From Malus domestica (lineage: Eukaryota; Streptophyta; Magnoliopsida; Rosales; Rosaceae): DNA of 64,000 nucleotides. Each line of letters begins with the position of its first letter. Position 1 is the first letter of the stretch. The position numbers and the translations under genes are program-made. Location of the stretch: assembly GCF_042453785.1 (NCBI RefSeq), contig NC_091664.1:18697001-18761000 (forward strand), given 5' to 3'. This document shows, one piece after another, positions 1 to 10,500 of the stretch. The notes under the pieces were generated by a model. It had not been told where the DNA came from. It did no database searches and worked only from the letters and a program-made list of their open reading frames with translations.

Positions 1-381
1 CCAAAAGACTATCTTGACTGAAGACTTGGGGGACTACTATTTATACCATATTTAGGGCCTCGTATTTAGATCTTGTACAAATACTCAGGGACTTAAATGT
101 AATTATGTAATAAAGGAAGGGGCAAATATGTAATTGGGGGATGAGCCCTTATTCTATAAAAGAGCCTCATCATCCTCACAAGCCCTAAGCCTCTCACCCC
201 CTCTCAAAGCTCTCACATTACAGAGCTCATTCTCTCTCTCTCCCTCAGATAAATACATATTCAGTGTGCACGTAACCCAAACCTTGGAGTGAACCACGAT
301 ACATCTTGTGTTATTTACATTACATGCAGATTCAGGGTCGGATTTACATTGTTCCAAGACCTCCGGTTTTGTGCATTAACA
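1..381 (+). mobile_element. 3' end of a non-autonomous LTR retroelement (internal tail plus LTR)
   Basis: Positions 1-37 match the internal sequence that precedes the 3' LTR of the element at 2747-6558 (GAAGACTTGGGGGACTAC, a probable polypurine-tract region). Positions 38-381 are an LTR of the same family: it starts TATTTATACC, contains TATAAAA and a CT-rich stretch, and ends GTGCATTAACA. The first dinucleotide is TA instead of TG, a sign of age. The rest of the element lies outside the window, so a target duplication cannot be checked; GAAAG follows the LTR. It lies about 260 bp upstream of the dead importin gene. Confidence 0.8.
155..161 (+). promoter_or_regulatory. TATA box of the LTR
   Basis: TATAAAA follows a conserved CCCTTATTC context that recurs in the two LTRs at 2747 and 6198. 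By position it is the RNA polymerase II promoter of the LTR. Confidence 0.5.
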
Positions 382-2746
382 GAAAGTAACGGTATGTGGT
401 AGATTCCAACAACTAATAAAATTCATGTGGTAAAAATACAAAATTAAAAGTTAAGATAGTATTTGCATACCTGCTTTTAAGTTCAGGTGGTACTTGTGCA
501 AAATTCTCTATTTCTTTTACATCCAAACAATGACGTTTTGACCACATCATCATCACCTTCTAAATACAATTCAAAATCCTCCTTTCGTACATTTCTCTGC
601 TCTTAGGCTTTAAGCTAGTTTCGAAGCTCTCTTCTGCATCTCTAATGGCAGATGATACTATGGCTTCTCATAGAAGAGACCCTATCAAGTCCTCAGATAA
701 GTTCCTCTACGCTATTAGGTTGCTTATAAAATTCGGGAAATGGATGGGAAAATCAAAATTTCAATGGAATTTATGTTGAATTCTGGATTAGGTCTCTGTG
801 ATTTGTGGGTTCAGTTCAATTCAGAGTTTGATTATGTAATTTTTCCACCTTTTTTTCTCGTTATCCAAACGGAAAATCAAGCAATTAGATGTTAAGTAAG
901 AACAAAGAGGGGATTACTTGAATTGGGTTCTATTCTTTGGGGGTCCTAAACCACTTAACAATTAATTAGATACAAAAGTTTTCAACTTTTTATCATTTGC
1001 CTTGCGAGCGGACTACATGTAATTTTTGTTAATTTTGTTGGAGCTGTATTGAGTTGTTATGTGTACAATTCTAATTGTGTGGAAAATTTAGTTGCCAATG
1101 TTGCCGGACAGCGAAGGCGGTAACAAGCAGTTTCTGTAGGAAAGGAAAGAAGAGAATCGCTGGTGCGTGCGAAGCGTTTGTGCAGAGTAGGGATTAGCGG
1201 GGATAGTGATGATACGGTTGACGGTGAAATGATCATTGATGAAGAGCAATCCATCTTGGATGCTCAAACTTCTTCAGCAGTGGAAGGGTTGAAGTCTGCG
1301 GTTGCATATCAGTATGTGAATCTAGTTCGTCTACACAAATATTGTGAGAATTTTAAAAGAACATCAGGCTCTATTTTGTGAAAACATAAGATATGAAAAC
1401 ATGGAAATCTTCATCGAAAGATACGAAACATAGAGTCGTTCAATGGTTTCTGTAAATCCATTCAACACCATTTGTGTACTTTATAGGGGAAAAGGTGCAT
1501 TGCAAAAAAAGGTGAGGCCCTTCGTGAACTCAGACGCTTACTATCAAGATCAGAATTCCCTCCTGTTGAAGTTGTCCTTCAAGCTGGAGCAATACCTTTA
1601 TTAGTGCAATGTTTTTCATTTGGCTCTCCAGATGACCAGGTCCAGCCAATTTTTTGCATAATATGGTTTCTTTTGGTTTTATAAATTCTAATTTGTATAT
1701 TCAGCATAGACTATTGATAAGTAGTGCTTTTATGGAACTTTTTTTCAAGAAAAAAAAGGAAAGAAGGAACTTTGATGTTATTTTCTGTTAGCTTCCATTG
1801 AGTAATTAGCAGCTTTCAGAATTTCGGGTTTCTAAAAACCCATCAAACACACCTATGGAGTTTGGGCACGAAAGTATCACACGCCAGAGAATGTTTTCAG
1901 AAATGATTTGGAATTAATAAACTTCTTGAGAAATACTTGAGGATATATTCTGTCTCTTCACCTTTTTTTTAAATTTTAATTTTTATATAATGCAGTTGCT
2001 TGAGGCGGCTTGGTGCCTCACGAACATAGCAGCAGGGAAACCTGAGGAAACAAAAGCTTTGTTGCCTGCTTTACCGTTGCTTATTGCTTATCTTGGAGGT
2101 TGGTAATGTCTTATGTGCTCCTTTTAGATCCCAGTAACAATTTCTTTCTCCTGTTTAAGTTTCTTTATCTCTGTGCATATGTTATACCAAAATTTTTGGC
2201 TCTACACTTTGCATTTGTAATGTGATATTGGCGTAGGTGGTGGTTGTAAGGACCTAAGATTTGAAGTACCACTTCAAAGCTGAGATCATGGCATGCGATA
2301 CTTAGTGCAGAAGTTTAAGCTATCTGATCAGATGGCTGCTTTTGATATTTCATCTATAATTGCAAGTCTTTTGTAGAAAATAGTTCCTTGCCTGTTGTTG
2401 AGCAATGTGCATGGGCATTGGGAAACATTGCTGGTGAAGGGAAAGAGCTCAGAAATATTTTGCTATCTCAAGGTGCATTGTTACCTCTTGCAAGAATGAT
2501 GCTTCCAAACACGGGTTCAACCGTGAGAATAGCTGCTTGGGCCTATCAAACCTAATCAAGGTGCTAGATTACTTGCCTCGTGAATAATTTTATAACAACA
2601 TGCACATTTTCTTCATAAGTCAAACTTGTTTGGATTTTGGTGGCCTTTTTGCCCCACTTACCACCATTCTTACCTGGAAATTAGTGTGACATTCAAGGTT
2701 CCTTTCTTTTGCACCATTAGTGTGTTTTTCATTTTATATTTCACTG

Positions 2747-3089
2747 TGTTTATACCATATTTAAGGCCTCGTATTTAGATCTCGTACAAATACTTGGGGA
2801 CTTAAATGTAATTATGTAATAAAGGAAGGGGCAAATATGCAATTAGGGGAGAAGCCCTTATTCTATAAAAGGGCCTCCTCACCCTCACAAACCCTAAGCC
2901 TCTCACCCCCTCTCAAAGCTCTCATATTACAGAGCTCCTTCTTTCTCTCTCTCCCTCAGATAAATACATATTCAGTGTGGACGCCCAAACCTTGGGATGA
3001 ACCACGATACATCTTGTGTTATTTACATTACATGCAGATTCACGGTCGGATTTACGTTGTTCCAAGACCTCCGGTTTTGTGCATCAACA
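2747..3089 (+). repeat. 5' LTR
   Basis: 343 bp. It matches the LTR at 6198-6558 and the LTR at 38-381 along nearly the whole length. It contains TATAAAA at 2864-2870 and a TCTCTCTC tract about 80 bp downstream, the probable leader. It ends directly before the primer-binding-site-like motif. Confidence 0.9.
2864..2870 (+). promoter_or_regulatory. TATA box in the 5' LTR
   Basis: TATAAAA in the same context as in the sister LTRs. Transcription from here would run through the captured gene fragments. Confidence 0.5.
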
Positions 3090-3110
3090 TTTGGCGCCGT
3101 CTGTGGGAAT
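3090..3110 (+). other. Primer binding site of the LTR element
   Basis: TTTGGCGCCGTCTGTGGGAA begins directly after the LTR end. TGGCGCCG-type motifs at this place are typical of plant Ty3/gypsy-related elements and their non-autonomous derivatives. Confidence 0.7.
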
Positions 3111-3149
3111 CAATACGAAAAATTGTGTCGATTCTCTTTCATTTTTTCA

Positions 3150-3905
3150 CCTCCACCGTGAATCTGCAAAATCTACAAAAAAACTCTAATAACCCGAAAA
3201 CTTTCTCACCACCGACACACAATCCACCCCAACTCAGCCTCCAACAGGCCTTCACCAACCTCCAAAACCATTGCTCCGGTTTCCTCCACCACCTCTCCTG
3301 CCTTCCCCTCTTCAACCCCAACCTTTCTTCCCTCCAAACCCACCTTCAATCCACCTTCTCCAACCTCCAGAATCAAGCAAAACATGCATTTGATTCCGGG
3401 TTTTCGAGCTTCAATCTGGTGCATTCTTCTAGCAAGAACCCAGTTTGGGGTCGAATTGGGGTGAGTAACAAAGCCTAGGTCGCCAATTCCTCTGGTGATG
3501 AGGCTAAAGCCGCCATGTCCACCGAGTACATCGAAGATCGGCTTGCCGGGGTGCCGATTTATGCTCTCAGCAATGCCTCGGAGGAATTCGTGCTGTTTTC
3601 TATTGCTTCCACTAGGAAGTCTCTTGAGCATAATAGGATCATGGACCCCAGAATGCGAAGCGGGTCGAAAGTGGTGGCTGTGGCTTTAAATAAAGTTTTT
3701 TTTTCTTTTCAGCTTAAGGTCAATTGGGTAGCCTTTAGTTTGATTCCTGAGTATTCTCAAGTCAAGAATGCGCTTAAGGAGAGGGAAAATGATGGAACTT
3801 CTGATGATGATGGCTTTTCTGGTGTGCTAGTTTTCCAGTCAATGAGCTTGGTTCTGAAAAACCAAAGCAAGAGCTACCGTCCAGTATTTTTCAGGAAGAG
3901 AGAGA
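3150..3905 (+). pseudogene. TIC22: Captured TIC22-like gene fragment (chloroplast import translocon)
   Basis: TIC22 is an intermembrane-space protein of the chloroplast import machinery. A nearly full-length copy without recognisable introns is present. The N-terminal part has the LQTHLQSTFSNLQNQAKHA type segment (3340-3390), then a stop at 3475-3477. The core from 3515 reads MSTEYIEDRLAGVPIYALSN, then KVVAVALNK, QLKVNWVAF, SQVKNALKERE and finally [10 protein letters not shown]. About 15 residues of the family core are missing after TRKSLEH. A pyrimidine run ending CAG at 3695-3711 sits in the middle of ALNKV..QLKV and could be leftover intron sequence. The copy ends abruptly where the MADS fragment begins (about 3905). 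It is not a functional gene. Confidence 0.85.
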
Positions 3906-3906
3906 G

Positions 3907-4341
3907 ATGGGCAGAGGTAAAGTTAAGCTGAAAAGGATAGAGAATAAAAGTAACAGGCAAGTGACTTTTTCCAAAAGAAGAAATGGGCTGCTCAAGGAAG
4001 CTTTTGAGCTATCAGTTCTCTGTGATGCTGAGGCTGTCCTCATTATTTTCCTTGGTCGTGGCAAGCTCTATGATTTCTCTAACAGTTTAAGGCTGAGCGC
4101 TTCGCCGCCGAGGTCGCCCTTAACTACCTCTCCAATCGTGGCCCATCTCACTCTCTTGCCGTTAGGATTCTGGATGAGACGGGGGTTTACAAGAACCTCT
4201 TGTAAGAAATTGCTCAAAGGGCAGGAGCTTTGTTGCCGCGGTACACGACCTGCTGGAGGCTCATTTGATTTGGATTTAGTACAAACTTGCTGTGATCTAG
4301 GTTTAGTACAAACTTGCCTTCCTAGCAGGAGCTTCGTTTGA
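3907..4341 (+). pseudogene. Captured MADS-box exon 1 with an open reading frame
   Basis: The ORF starts [20 protein letters not shown] and covers the whole MADS domain to GKLYDFSN (residues 1-59). That is about what exon 1 encodes in plant MIKC-type MADS genes. Odd residues against the family are EAF for KAY and FLGRGK for FSSRGK. The frame stays open for 144 codons because it runs, in a wrong frame, through the DRB2-like fragment. There is no I, K or C domain. If transcribed from the LTR it could give a MADS-domain peptide; that is inference. The MIKC subfamily (SEP/AGL6/FUL side) cannot be settled from exon 1 alone. Confidence 0.9.
4086..4252 (+). pseudogene. Captured dsRNA-binding protein fragment (DRB2-like)
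   Basis: In a frame different from the MADS ORF the sequence reads [20 protein letters not shown], then [17 protein letters not shown], a stop (4203-4205, in place of Gln), and [15 protein letters not shown]. This is the end of the first and the start of the second dsRNA-binding motif of plant DRB2/3/5-type proteins, which work with RNase III enzymes in small RNA pathways. The junction to the MADS fragment is a few bases wide. Only about 55 codons are present. Confidence 0.85.
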
Positions 4342-4550
4342 TCTAGATTTTCGAATGCCTAGCTGTGATTCTTCTTTACAGCAAGTATAGGAAGGACCGT
4401 GAACAATGCTCTTACTTCAAACCTGTAGCGCGTGGCCTGCTAGGACTTCCTGCTGGATGCTCAGCTGCGGCTTCGTGCTTTGAGGCCATGACGATGTCTA
4501 CCATCTGCCAAGAAAAGAAAAAGAAAAATGAGGAAGCATATATACCAAAG
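4253..4550 (+). other. Unidentified interior of the LTR element
   Basis: It contains two near copies of TTTAGTACAAACTTGC (about 4276-4317) and a segment ending TTCTTTACAG at 4380 that looks like the 3' end of an intron, followed by sequence I could not assign to a protein. It may be a further captured fragment. CATCTGCCAA occurs here (4502) and again at 4680, on both sides of the H+-PPase fragment. Confidence 0.4.
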
Positions 4551-4641
4551 TTGCTTATGTCGGTGCAGATCTTATCGGCAAGGTTGAAAGAAATATTCTC
4601 GAGGATGGCCCAAGAAACCCAGCTGTGATAGCTGATAATTG
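4551..4641 (+). pseudogene. Captured vacuolar H+-pyrophosphatase fragment
   Basis: About 30 codons read [16 protein letters not shown], then [14 protein letters not shown]. This matches a highly conserved cytosolic loop of the vacuolar proton-pumping pyrophosphatase (AVP1 family), where the family has [20 protein letters not shown]. Pro to Leu and Asp to Gly changes fit drift. The segment stops where the family continues GDNVGD. Confidence 0.85.
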
Positions 4642-4898
4642 CCTGCGCACTTCCTCAACCAATACGGAAGCGTTGTCTGCCATCTGCCAAAAGGGAAAAG
4701 AGAAAGCAAAAGCAAAGAATAAACACCCCACCAGAATGATGTGATCTACTTTTCTTGGTAGATGTATGATGTGATTTATTTTTCTTATCTTTCGGAGACA
4801 TCTGTATAAACCCCATCAGAGGGTAAAAAAAAAAAAAGCCCAAAATAATGGGCTGGCATGTTGTGGAGAGCAAAGGCCCATAAGCCCAAAATAGCACA

Positions 4899-5190
4899 AA
4901 CCAGGTCATCAAAAGTACGCCCGATACTCCCCAATTATTCGGCAACTCGCCGCTATTACCACCAACCAGGTGATCAAAAGTACGCCCAGTACTCCACAAT
5001 TATTCGGTAACCCCCCACTATTACCACTAACTAGGTGACCAAAAGTACGCCCAGTACTCCAAAATTATTCGACAACCCGCCGCTATTGCCACCAACCAGG
5101 TGATGAGATATACAACCCGTACTCTAATTTGGCAACTAGCCATTCATGCCACCAACCAAGTGATCAAAAGTATACCCAGTACTCCAAATT
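4899..5190 (+). repeat. Tandem repeat, 65-bp unit, about 4.5 copies
   Basis: Units begin ACCAGGTGATCAAAAGTACG and contain CAGTACTCC and CTATTACCACCA. They start near 4900, 4965, 5030, 5095 and 5155. Later units are shorter and more diverged. This is internal sequence of the LTR element; no coding potential is seen. Confidence 0.8.
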
Positions 5191-5192
5191 AT

Positions 5193-5425
5193 ACATGAGC
5201 ATTACTCATGTCATTCATACATAAACATTCATGAGCATCACTCATGACAATCATACATAAACATTCATGACCATCATTCATGTCAACATTCATAAGCATC
5301 ACTCATGACAACATTCATGAGCATCACTCATGAAAACATCCATGAGCATCACTCATGACAACATCCATGAGCATCACTCATGTCAATCAACATAAACATT
5401 CATGAGCATCACTCATGTCAATCAG
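5193..5425 (+). repeat. Tandem array of CATGAGCATCACTCATG units
   Basis: About eight units, 30-35 bp each early and shorter later. Each core CATGAG..CTCATG is a small imperfect palindrome. Spacers vary (ACAATCATACATAAACATT and shorter). Internal to the LTR element. Confidence 0.8.
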
Positions 5426-5562
5426 CTTCAAAAGCTTCATTTACAGAGCTCTAGCTTCAAAAGCTTCATTTACAAAAGCTCCAGCTTCGAAAGCTTCATT
5501 TACAGAACTCTAGCTTTAAAGCTTCACTTGCAAAGCTTCACCTACAAAGCTTCAATGCAGGG
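5426..5562 (+). repeat. Tandem array of AGCTTCAAAAGCTTCATTTAC units
   Basis: About five units of 25-30 bp rich in AGCTT. It follows directly on the CATGAG array in the same LTR element. Confidence 0.75.
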
Positions 5563-5639
5563 TATACAAATACCGTCTCCGAACAACCGCCACTTCGGCC
5601 CATACATGGATTCAATTTGAAGTCTCCAGCCAACATACT

Positions 5640-5995
5640 CTATTGACCGAAGACTTGGGGGACTACATTATGTACCATATATTGGGCCTCAACTGGGCCT
5701 CATGAAAAATACTTGGGGAACTCTAGCCCATCATTTATGTATTGAGGAGCAAGCCCTTATTCTATAAAATGGACTCCCTCACCACCATTAGAGAGCATCG
5801 CCGCCTACTGAGCAACCGCCTCGCCGCAAGCATCAACTCTAGCCCATCATTTATGTATTGAGGAACGAGCCCTTATTCTATAAAATGGACTCCCTCACCA
5901 TCATTAGAGAGCATCAACTCTAGCCCATCATTCATGTATTGAGGAGCGAACCCTTATTATATAAAAGGGACTCTCTCACCTTCAAACGTCACAAA
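5640..5995 (+). repeat. Nested LTR-like segment with a triplicated promoter module
   Basis: After GAAGACTTGGGGGACTAC (5648-5665) an LTR-like sequence begins (ATTATGTACCATATATTGGGCC). A module starting ACTCTAGCCCATCATT and containing GAGCCCTTATTCTATAAAAT occurs three times, starting near 5720, 5836 and 5917. TATAAAA lies at 5763-5769, 5879-5885 and 5960-5966. It looks like a remnant of a related LTR inside the element, expanded in tandem. Confidence 0.7.
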
Positions 5996-6197
5996 CCGAG
6001 CCAACCAAGGCAACATAAGCCACGAGCCAAGCAGCCTCGCAGTGTATGCTACTTCTAGTTAAGAACCATTTCAGATTGAGCACTGCCTCATATCGAGTAT
6101 CAGTTCAAGACAACATCTAGTTACTTCGGCCCACACATGGACTGAATTTTAAGTCTCCAGCCAAAAGACTCTCTTGACTGAAGACTTGAGGGACTAC

Positions 6198-6558
6198 TGT
6201 TTATACCATATTTAGGGCCACGTATTTAGACCTCGTATAAATACTCGGGGGACTTAAATGTAATTATGTGATAAAGGAAAGGGCAAATATGTAATAAGTG
6301 AGGAGTCCTTATTCTATAAAATGACCCATCACCCTCACAATTAGAAGGGGCCAATTCCTAAGGCTCCTCACCCTCTCAACCCTCTCACTCTCAGAGCTCT
6401 CTCTCTCTCCCTCACTTCTCAGAGAAATATAATACAATCAGTGTGGACGTAACCCAAACCTTGGGGTGAACCACGATACATCTTGTGTCATTTACATTAC
6501 TTGCAGATTCACGGTCGGATTCACGTTGTACCAAGACCTCCGGTTTTGTGCATCAACA
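6198..6558 (+). repeat. 3' LTR
   Basis: 361 bp, same ends as the 5' LTR, preceded by GAAGACTTGAGGGACTAC. It differs from the 5' LTR by several substitutions and small indels around the CT tract. TATAAAA lies at 6315-6321. Confidence 0.9.
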
Positions 6559-7507
6559 CACTGTGTTTTATTTTGGTTCTTAATAACGTATCACCATCAA
6601 TGTGGACTTACACATCATCTTTGAGAAGAACTTGCAACATAACATTGGTTGTTAAATATGCAGGGACCTAATCCAAAGGCTGCAACGGAGCTCATTAGGG
6701 TTGATGGGTTATTGGATGCACTTGTTCGACACTTGAGAAAAGCGTAAGTTGTGTTTCATAAATCTAAATAGATTGCACTAAAGTTTTTTCATCATGATTT
6801 CTTGCCATTAAACTTTTGGATTGCCTTTCCTTATGATGATAGTGTACCATAAACTCGTTTCTTAAATTCAGAGATGATGAGTTAGCAACTGAAGTAGCAT
6901 GGGTGGTTGTGTATCTCTCAGCTTTTTAAAATCTTGCCACCAGTATGCTAGTGGAGAGTGATGTCCTTCAATTGCTTGTGCAAAGATTGGCTATGTCCAA
7001 TAGTTTGCAGTTGCTTATTCTGGTAAGGTGGAATCTAACTGTATATATAAGCTCTTTATTGACCTTCTCTTTCTTTAGATAATGCCTCGTGGAGCAACTT
7101 TTTGTATATGTATTTAATTGAAGGTTAAAATGGTTTACTGTTTTTAATGCTTCATTTACAGAGTGGTTGTACTAGTTCAAGTTTTCATTCCGTACATCTT
7201 ATGTTTTATCTTATCTATATGGTTGTACATGTTCCCATTGCAGAAGCCTCCCCCTGGCCATATTTCTTTGGAAATTTTGTACCGTATGTGAGTTGTGTGT
7301 CGGGTCCTAATATCCACTTCTGTGCCTTAATAAAAAAGAAAATAAGTTTCTAAGTATTTCTTGACCTATAAGATGTTGCTGGATTTTATCCTGATGATAA
7401 AATCTAGGCGAACATTTAAATTCTAAATTTTACATATTTTTATAGGAAAACTAAATTGACAAGGCAATTTAGAGAAGTATGACATGGTTCCATTGTTGAG
7501 CCCAGAT

Positions 7508-10500
7508 AAAGGAGGAGGGGGAGGGCGTCAGGTAGTCGACAGCCGGCACTCCACAGTTACGTCGAATCCTTATTACAATGAATCCAGAACGAAATTGCGC
7601 TAAAGCTAGGACGTCACCCGTAAGTGGCGCGCTGTGTGGCTCGAGCACAATGATAAGTGAGCAAGGGTCGCTGTATCTCCATCGGCACCCGGATGCAGTG
7701 TTAAATGAGCAAGGGGGCCATAGAAACTTCTTTTCGAACGACTCCACTCAAAGTTGTTTGGGAGCATATGCTCCTATCAACTTTACATAGGACACACAAA
7801 AGAAGTACTTTGATCCTATTAGACGGGGGATGGTGAAGAAGCTAGGACAGAAGGGTAGAGTTCAAGAGAGTAGAATGCGTTTAGGAACGTGGAATATATG
7901 AACCTTAATGGGAAAATCTATGGAAGTAGTGGAAGTTATGGTGAGGAGAAGGATAAATATTATGTGCCTACAAGAAACTAAGTGGGTTGGTCTTAAGGCA
8001 AAGGATCTAGAAAACTCAAGGTTTAAGCTTTGGTATTCGGGCACAAATAGAATGAGAAACGGTGTTGGCATCATTGTGGACAAGACCTTGACACAAGATG
8101 TTGTAGATGTCAAGAGGGTAGGAGATAGAATCATGGCAATCAAAATTGTAATAGGACAAGAACTAATCAATGTGATTAGTGCGTACGCACCTCAAGTAGG
8201 GTTGGATACGAGTTCGAAGGAGAAATTTTGGGAAGACCTTGGAGACTTGGTGCAAGGAATTGCTCAGACGGAGAAGTTATTTATAGGAGGAGATTTAAAT
8301 GGACACGTGGGCAGGGAGACAGGCAACTATGGAGGTTTTCATGGTGGCCATGGTTTTGGGGAGAGAAACGAGGATGAGGAAGCTATCTTGGATTTTGTAA
8401 TGGCATATGATCTCTTCTTAGCCAACACCTTCTTTAAGAAGAGAGAAGAACATGTGATCACCTACAAGAGTGGGTCGTCAAAAACACAAATAGATTTTCT
8501 TCTAATGAGGAAAGGGGATCATATAACTTGTAAGGATTGCAAAGTTATACCGGGGGAGAGTTTGGCTAATCAACATCGCTTGTTGGTGATGGATGTACAT
8601 ATCAAAAGAATGAGAAAAAAGAACAAGACTTGGAAGTGCCCAATGACTAGATGGTGGAATCTAAAAGGAGAAAAACAAGTCATTTTCAAAGAGAAAGTAA
8701 TTACCCAGTGTGTGTGGGATAGAGAGGGGGGAGCTAGCCAAAGGTGGGATTCCATGGCTAGCTGTATCCGAAAAGTAGCAAAAGAGGTATTAGGAGAGTC
8801 CAAGGGCTTTGCTCCACACCAAAAGGAATCTTGGTGGTGGAATGAGGAGGTACAAACAAAGGTGAAGGCTAAGAAGGAATGTTGTAAAGCCTTATACAAG
8901 GATAAGACCGATGAAAATGGTGAAAGGTATAGAAGAGCGAAGCAAGAGGCGAAGAAAGCTGTGAGAGAAGCTAAGTTAGCGGCTTATGACAATATGTATA
9001 AGCGACTAGATACCAAAGAAGGAGAGTTGGATATCTATAAACTAGCTAGAGCAAGGGAAAAGAAGACAAGGGACCTAAACCAAGTGAGGTGCATCAAGGA
9101 TGAGGATGGAAAACTTCTTGCTACAGAGAACGCGGTCAAAGACAGATTGAGAGGCTATTTTCATAATCTTTTCAATGAAGGACATGAAATGAGTACTTCT
9201 TTAGGGGAGCTGAGTAACTCAGAAGAAACTACTCATTTTATCGTCGAATCAGGAAGGAAGAAGTGGTTGTAGCTTTGAAGAAGATGAAACATAGAAAAGT
9301 CGTGGGCCCAGACGATATACCGATTGAAGTGTGGAAAGCCTTGGGAGAGACAGGTATAGCATGGCTCACTGACCTTTTCAATAGGATTTTGAAAACGAAG
9401 AAAATGCCAAATGAGTGGTGAAAGAGCACCTTGGTGCCTATTTACAAGAATAAGGGCGACGTACAAAATTGCATGAACTATAAGGGTATTAAGCTAATGA
9501 ATCATACAATGGAGCTCTGGGAGAGAGTCATTGAGCATAGATTGAGGCAAGAGACACGGGTTTCGGACAACCAATTTGGGTTCATGCCAGGGCGTTCAAC
9601 CATGGAGGCAATCTATCTCTTACGAAGATTGATGGAAAGATATAGAGATGGGAAAAAGGATTTACACATGGTCTTTATAGATTTGGAAAAAGCATATGAT
9701 AGGGTCCCAAGAGACATTCTTTGGAAGATTTTAGAGAAGAAAGGAGTACGAGTAGCATATATCCAAGCTATAAAGGATATGTATGAAGGAGCAAAGACTG
9801 CCGTAAGAACTCATGAAGGACAAACCGAAAGCTTCCCCATAACTGTAGGATTACATCAAGGCTCATCCTTAAGTCCTTACCTTTTTGCGTTGGTAATGGA
9901 TGAGTTAACATGACATATTCAAGATGATATTCCTTGGTGTATGCTTTTCGCAGACGATATAGTGTTGATAGATGAAACTCAGGAAGGGGTAAATGCGAAG
10001 CTTAACCTTTGGAGAGAAGTGTTGAAATCTAAAGGTCTTCGCCTAAGCCGATCAAAGACAGAATATATGGAGTGCAAGTTCAGTGCAAATGGAGGCCAAA
10101 ATGAGTTAGGGGTGAGGATCGGAGATCAGGAAATACCAAAGAGCGACCGTTTTCGCTACCTAGGATCTATCTTGCAAAAGAACGGAGAATTAGATGGAGA
10201 TCTCAACCATAGAATACAAGTTGGATGGATGAAGTGGAAAAGTACATCCGGCGTGTTGTGTGATCGTCGTATGCCACTGAAGCTTAAGGGAAAATTCTAT
10301 AGGACGACAATAAGGCCGGCGATGCTGTATGGCACAGAATGTTGGGCGGTGAAGCATCAACACGTACACAAAATGGGTGTAGCAGAGATGAGGATGCTTC
10401 GTTGGATGTGTGGGCACACGAGAAAGGATAAGATTAGGAATGAGGATATCCGAGGTAAAGTAGGAGTAGCCGAAATTGAAGGAAAGCTGAGAGAAAATTG

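Larger units (their letters stand above)
2747..6558 (+). mobile_element. Complete non-autonomous LTR retroelement carrying four host gene fragments
   Basis: The two LTRs are 2747-3089 and 6198-6558. Each starts TGTTTATACC and ends CATCAACA. The element is flanked by a perfect 5-bp duplication, CACTG at 2742-2746 and 6559-6563. A primer-binding-site-like TTTGGCGCCGTCTGTGGGAA follows the left LTR. No gag or pol can be found, so it must be moved in trans. The interior holds fragments of TIC22, a MADS-box gene, a DRB2-like gene and a vacuolar H+-PPase (separate entries), then several tandem repeat arrays. It sits in intron 5 of the dead importin gene. This is gene capture of the kind known for some plant LTR elements; the number of donors in under 1.5 kb is striking. 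Confidence 0.92.

Noticed and set aside
3907..4341. A real MADS-box transcription factor gene
   Set aside because: Only exon 1 is present, followed by dsRNA-binding protein sequence in another frame, all inside an LTR element.
5193..5425. A CRISPR-like repeat array
   Set aside because: Spacers are themselves repeats and vary in length, the genome is a plant, and the array is internal to an LTR element.
8570..8899. A 109-codon minus-strand ORF inside the RTE element
   Set aside because: It is antisense to the well-matched endonuclease/reverse transcriptase frame and resembles no protein.
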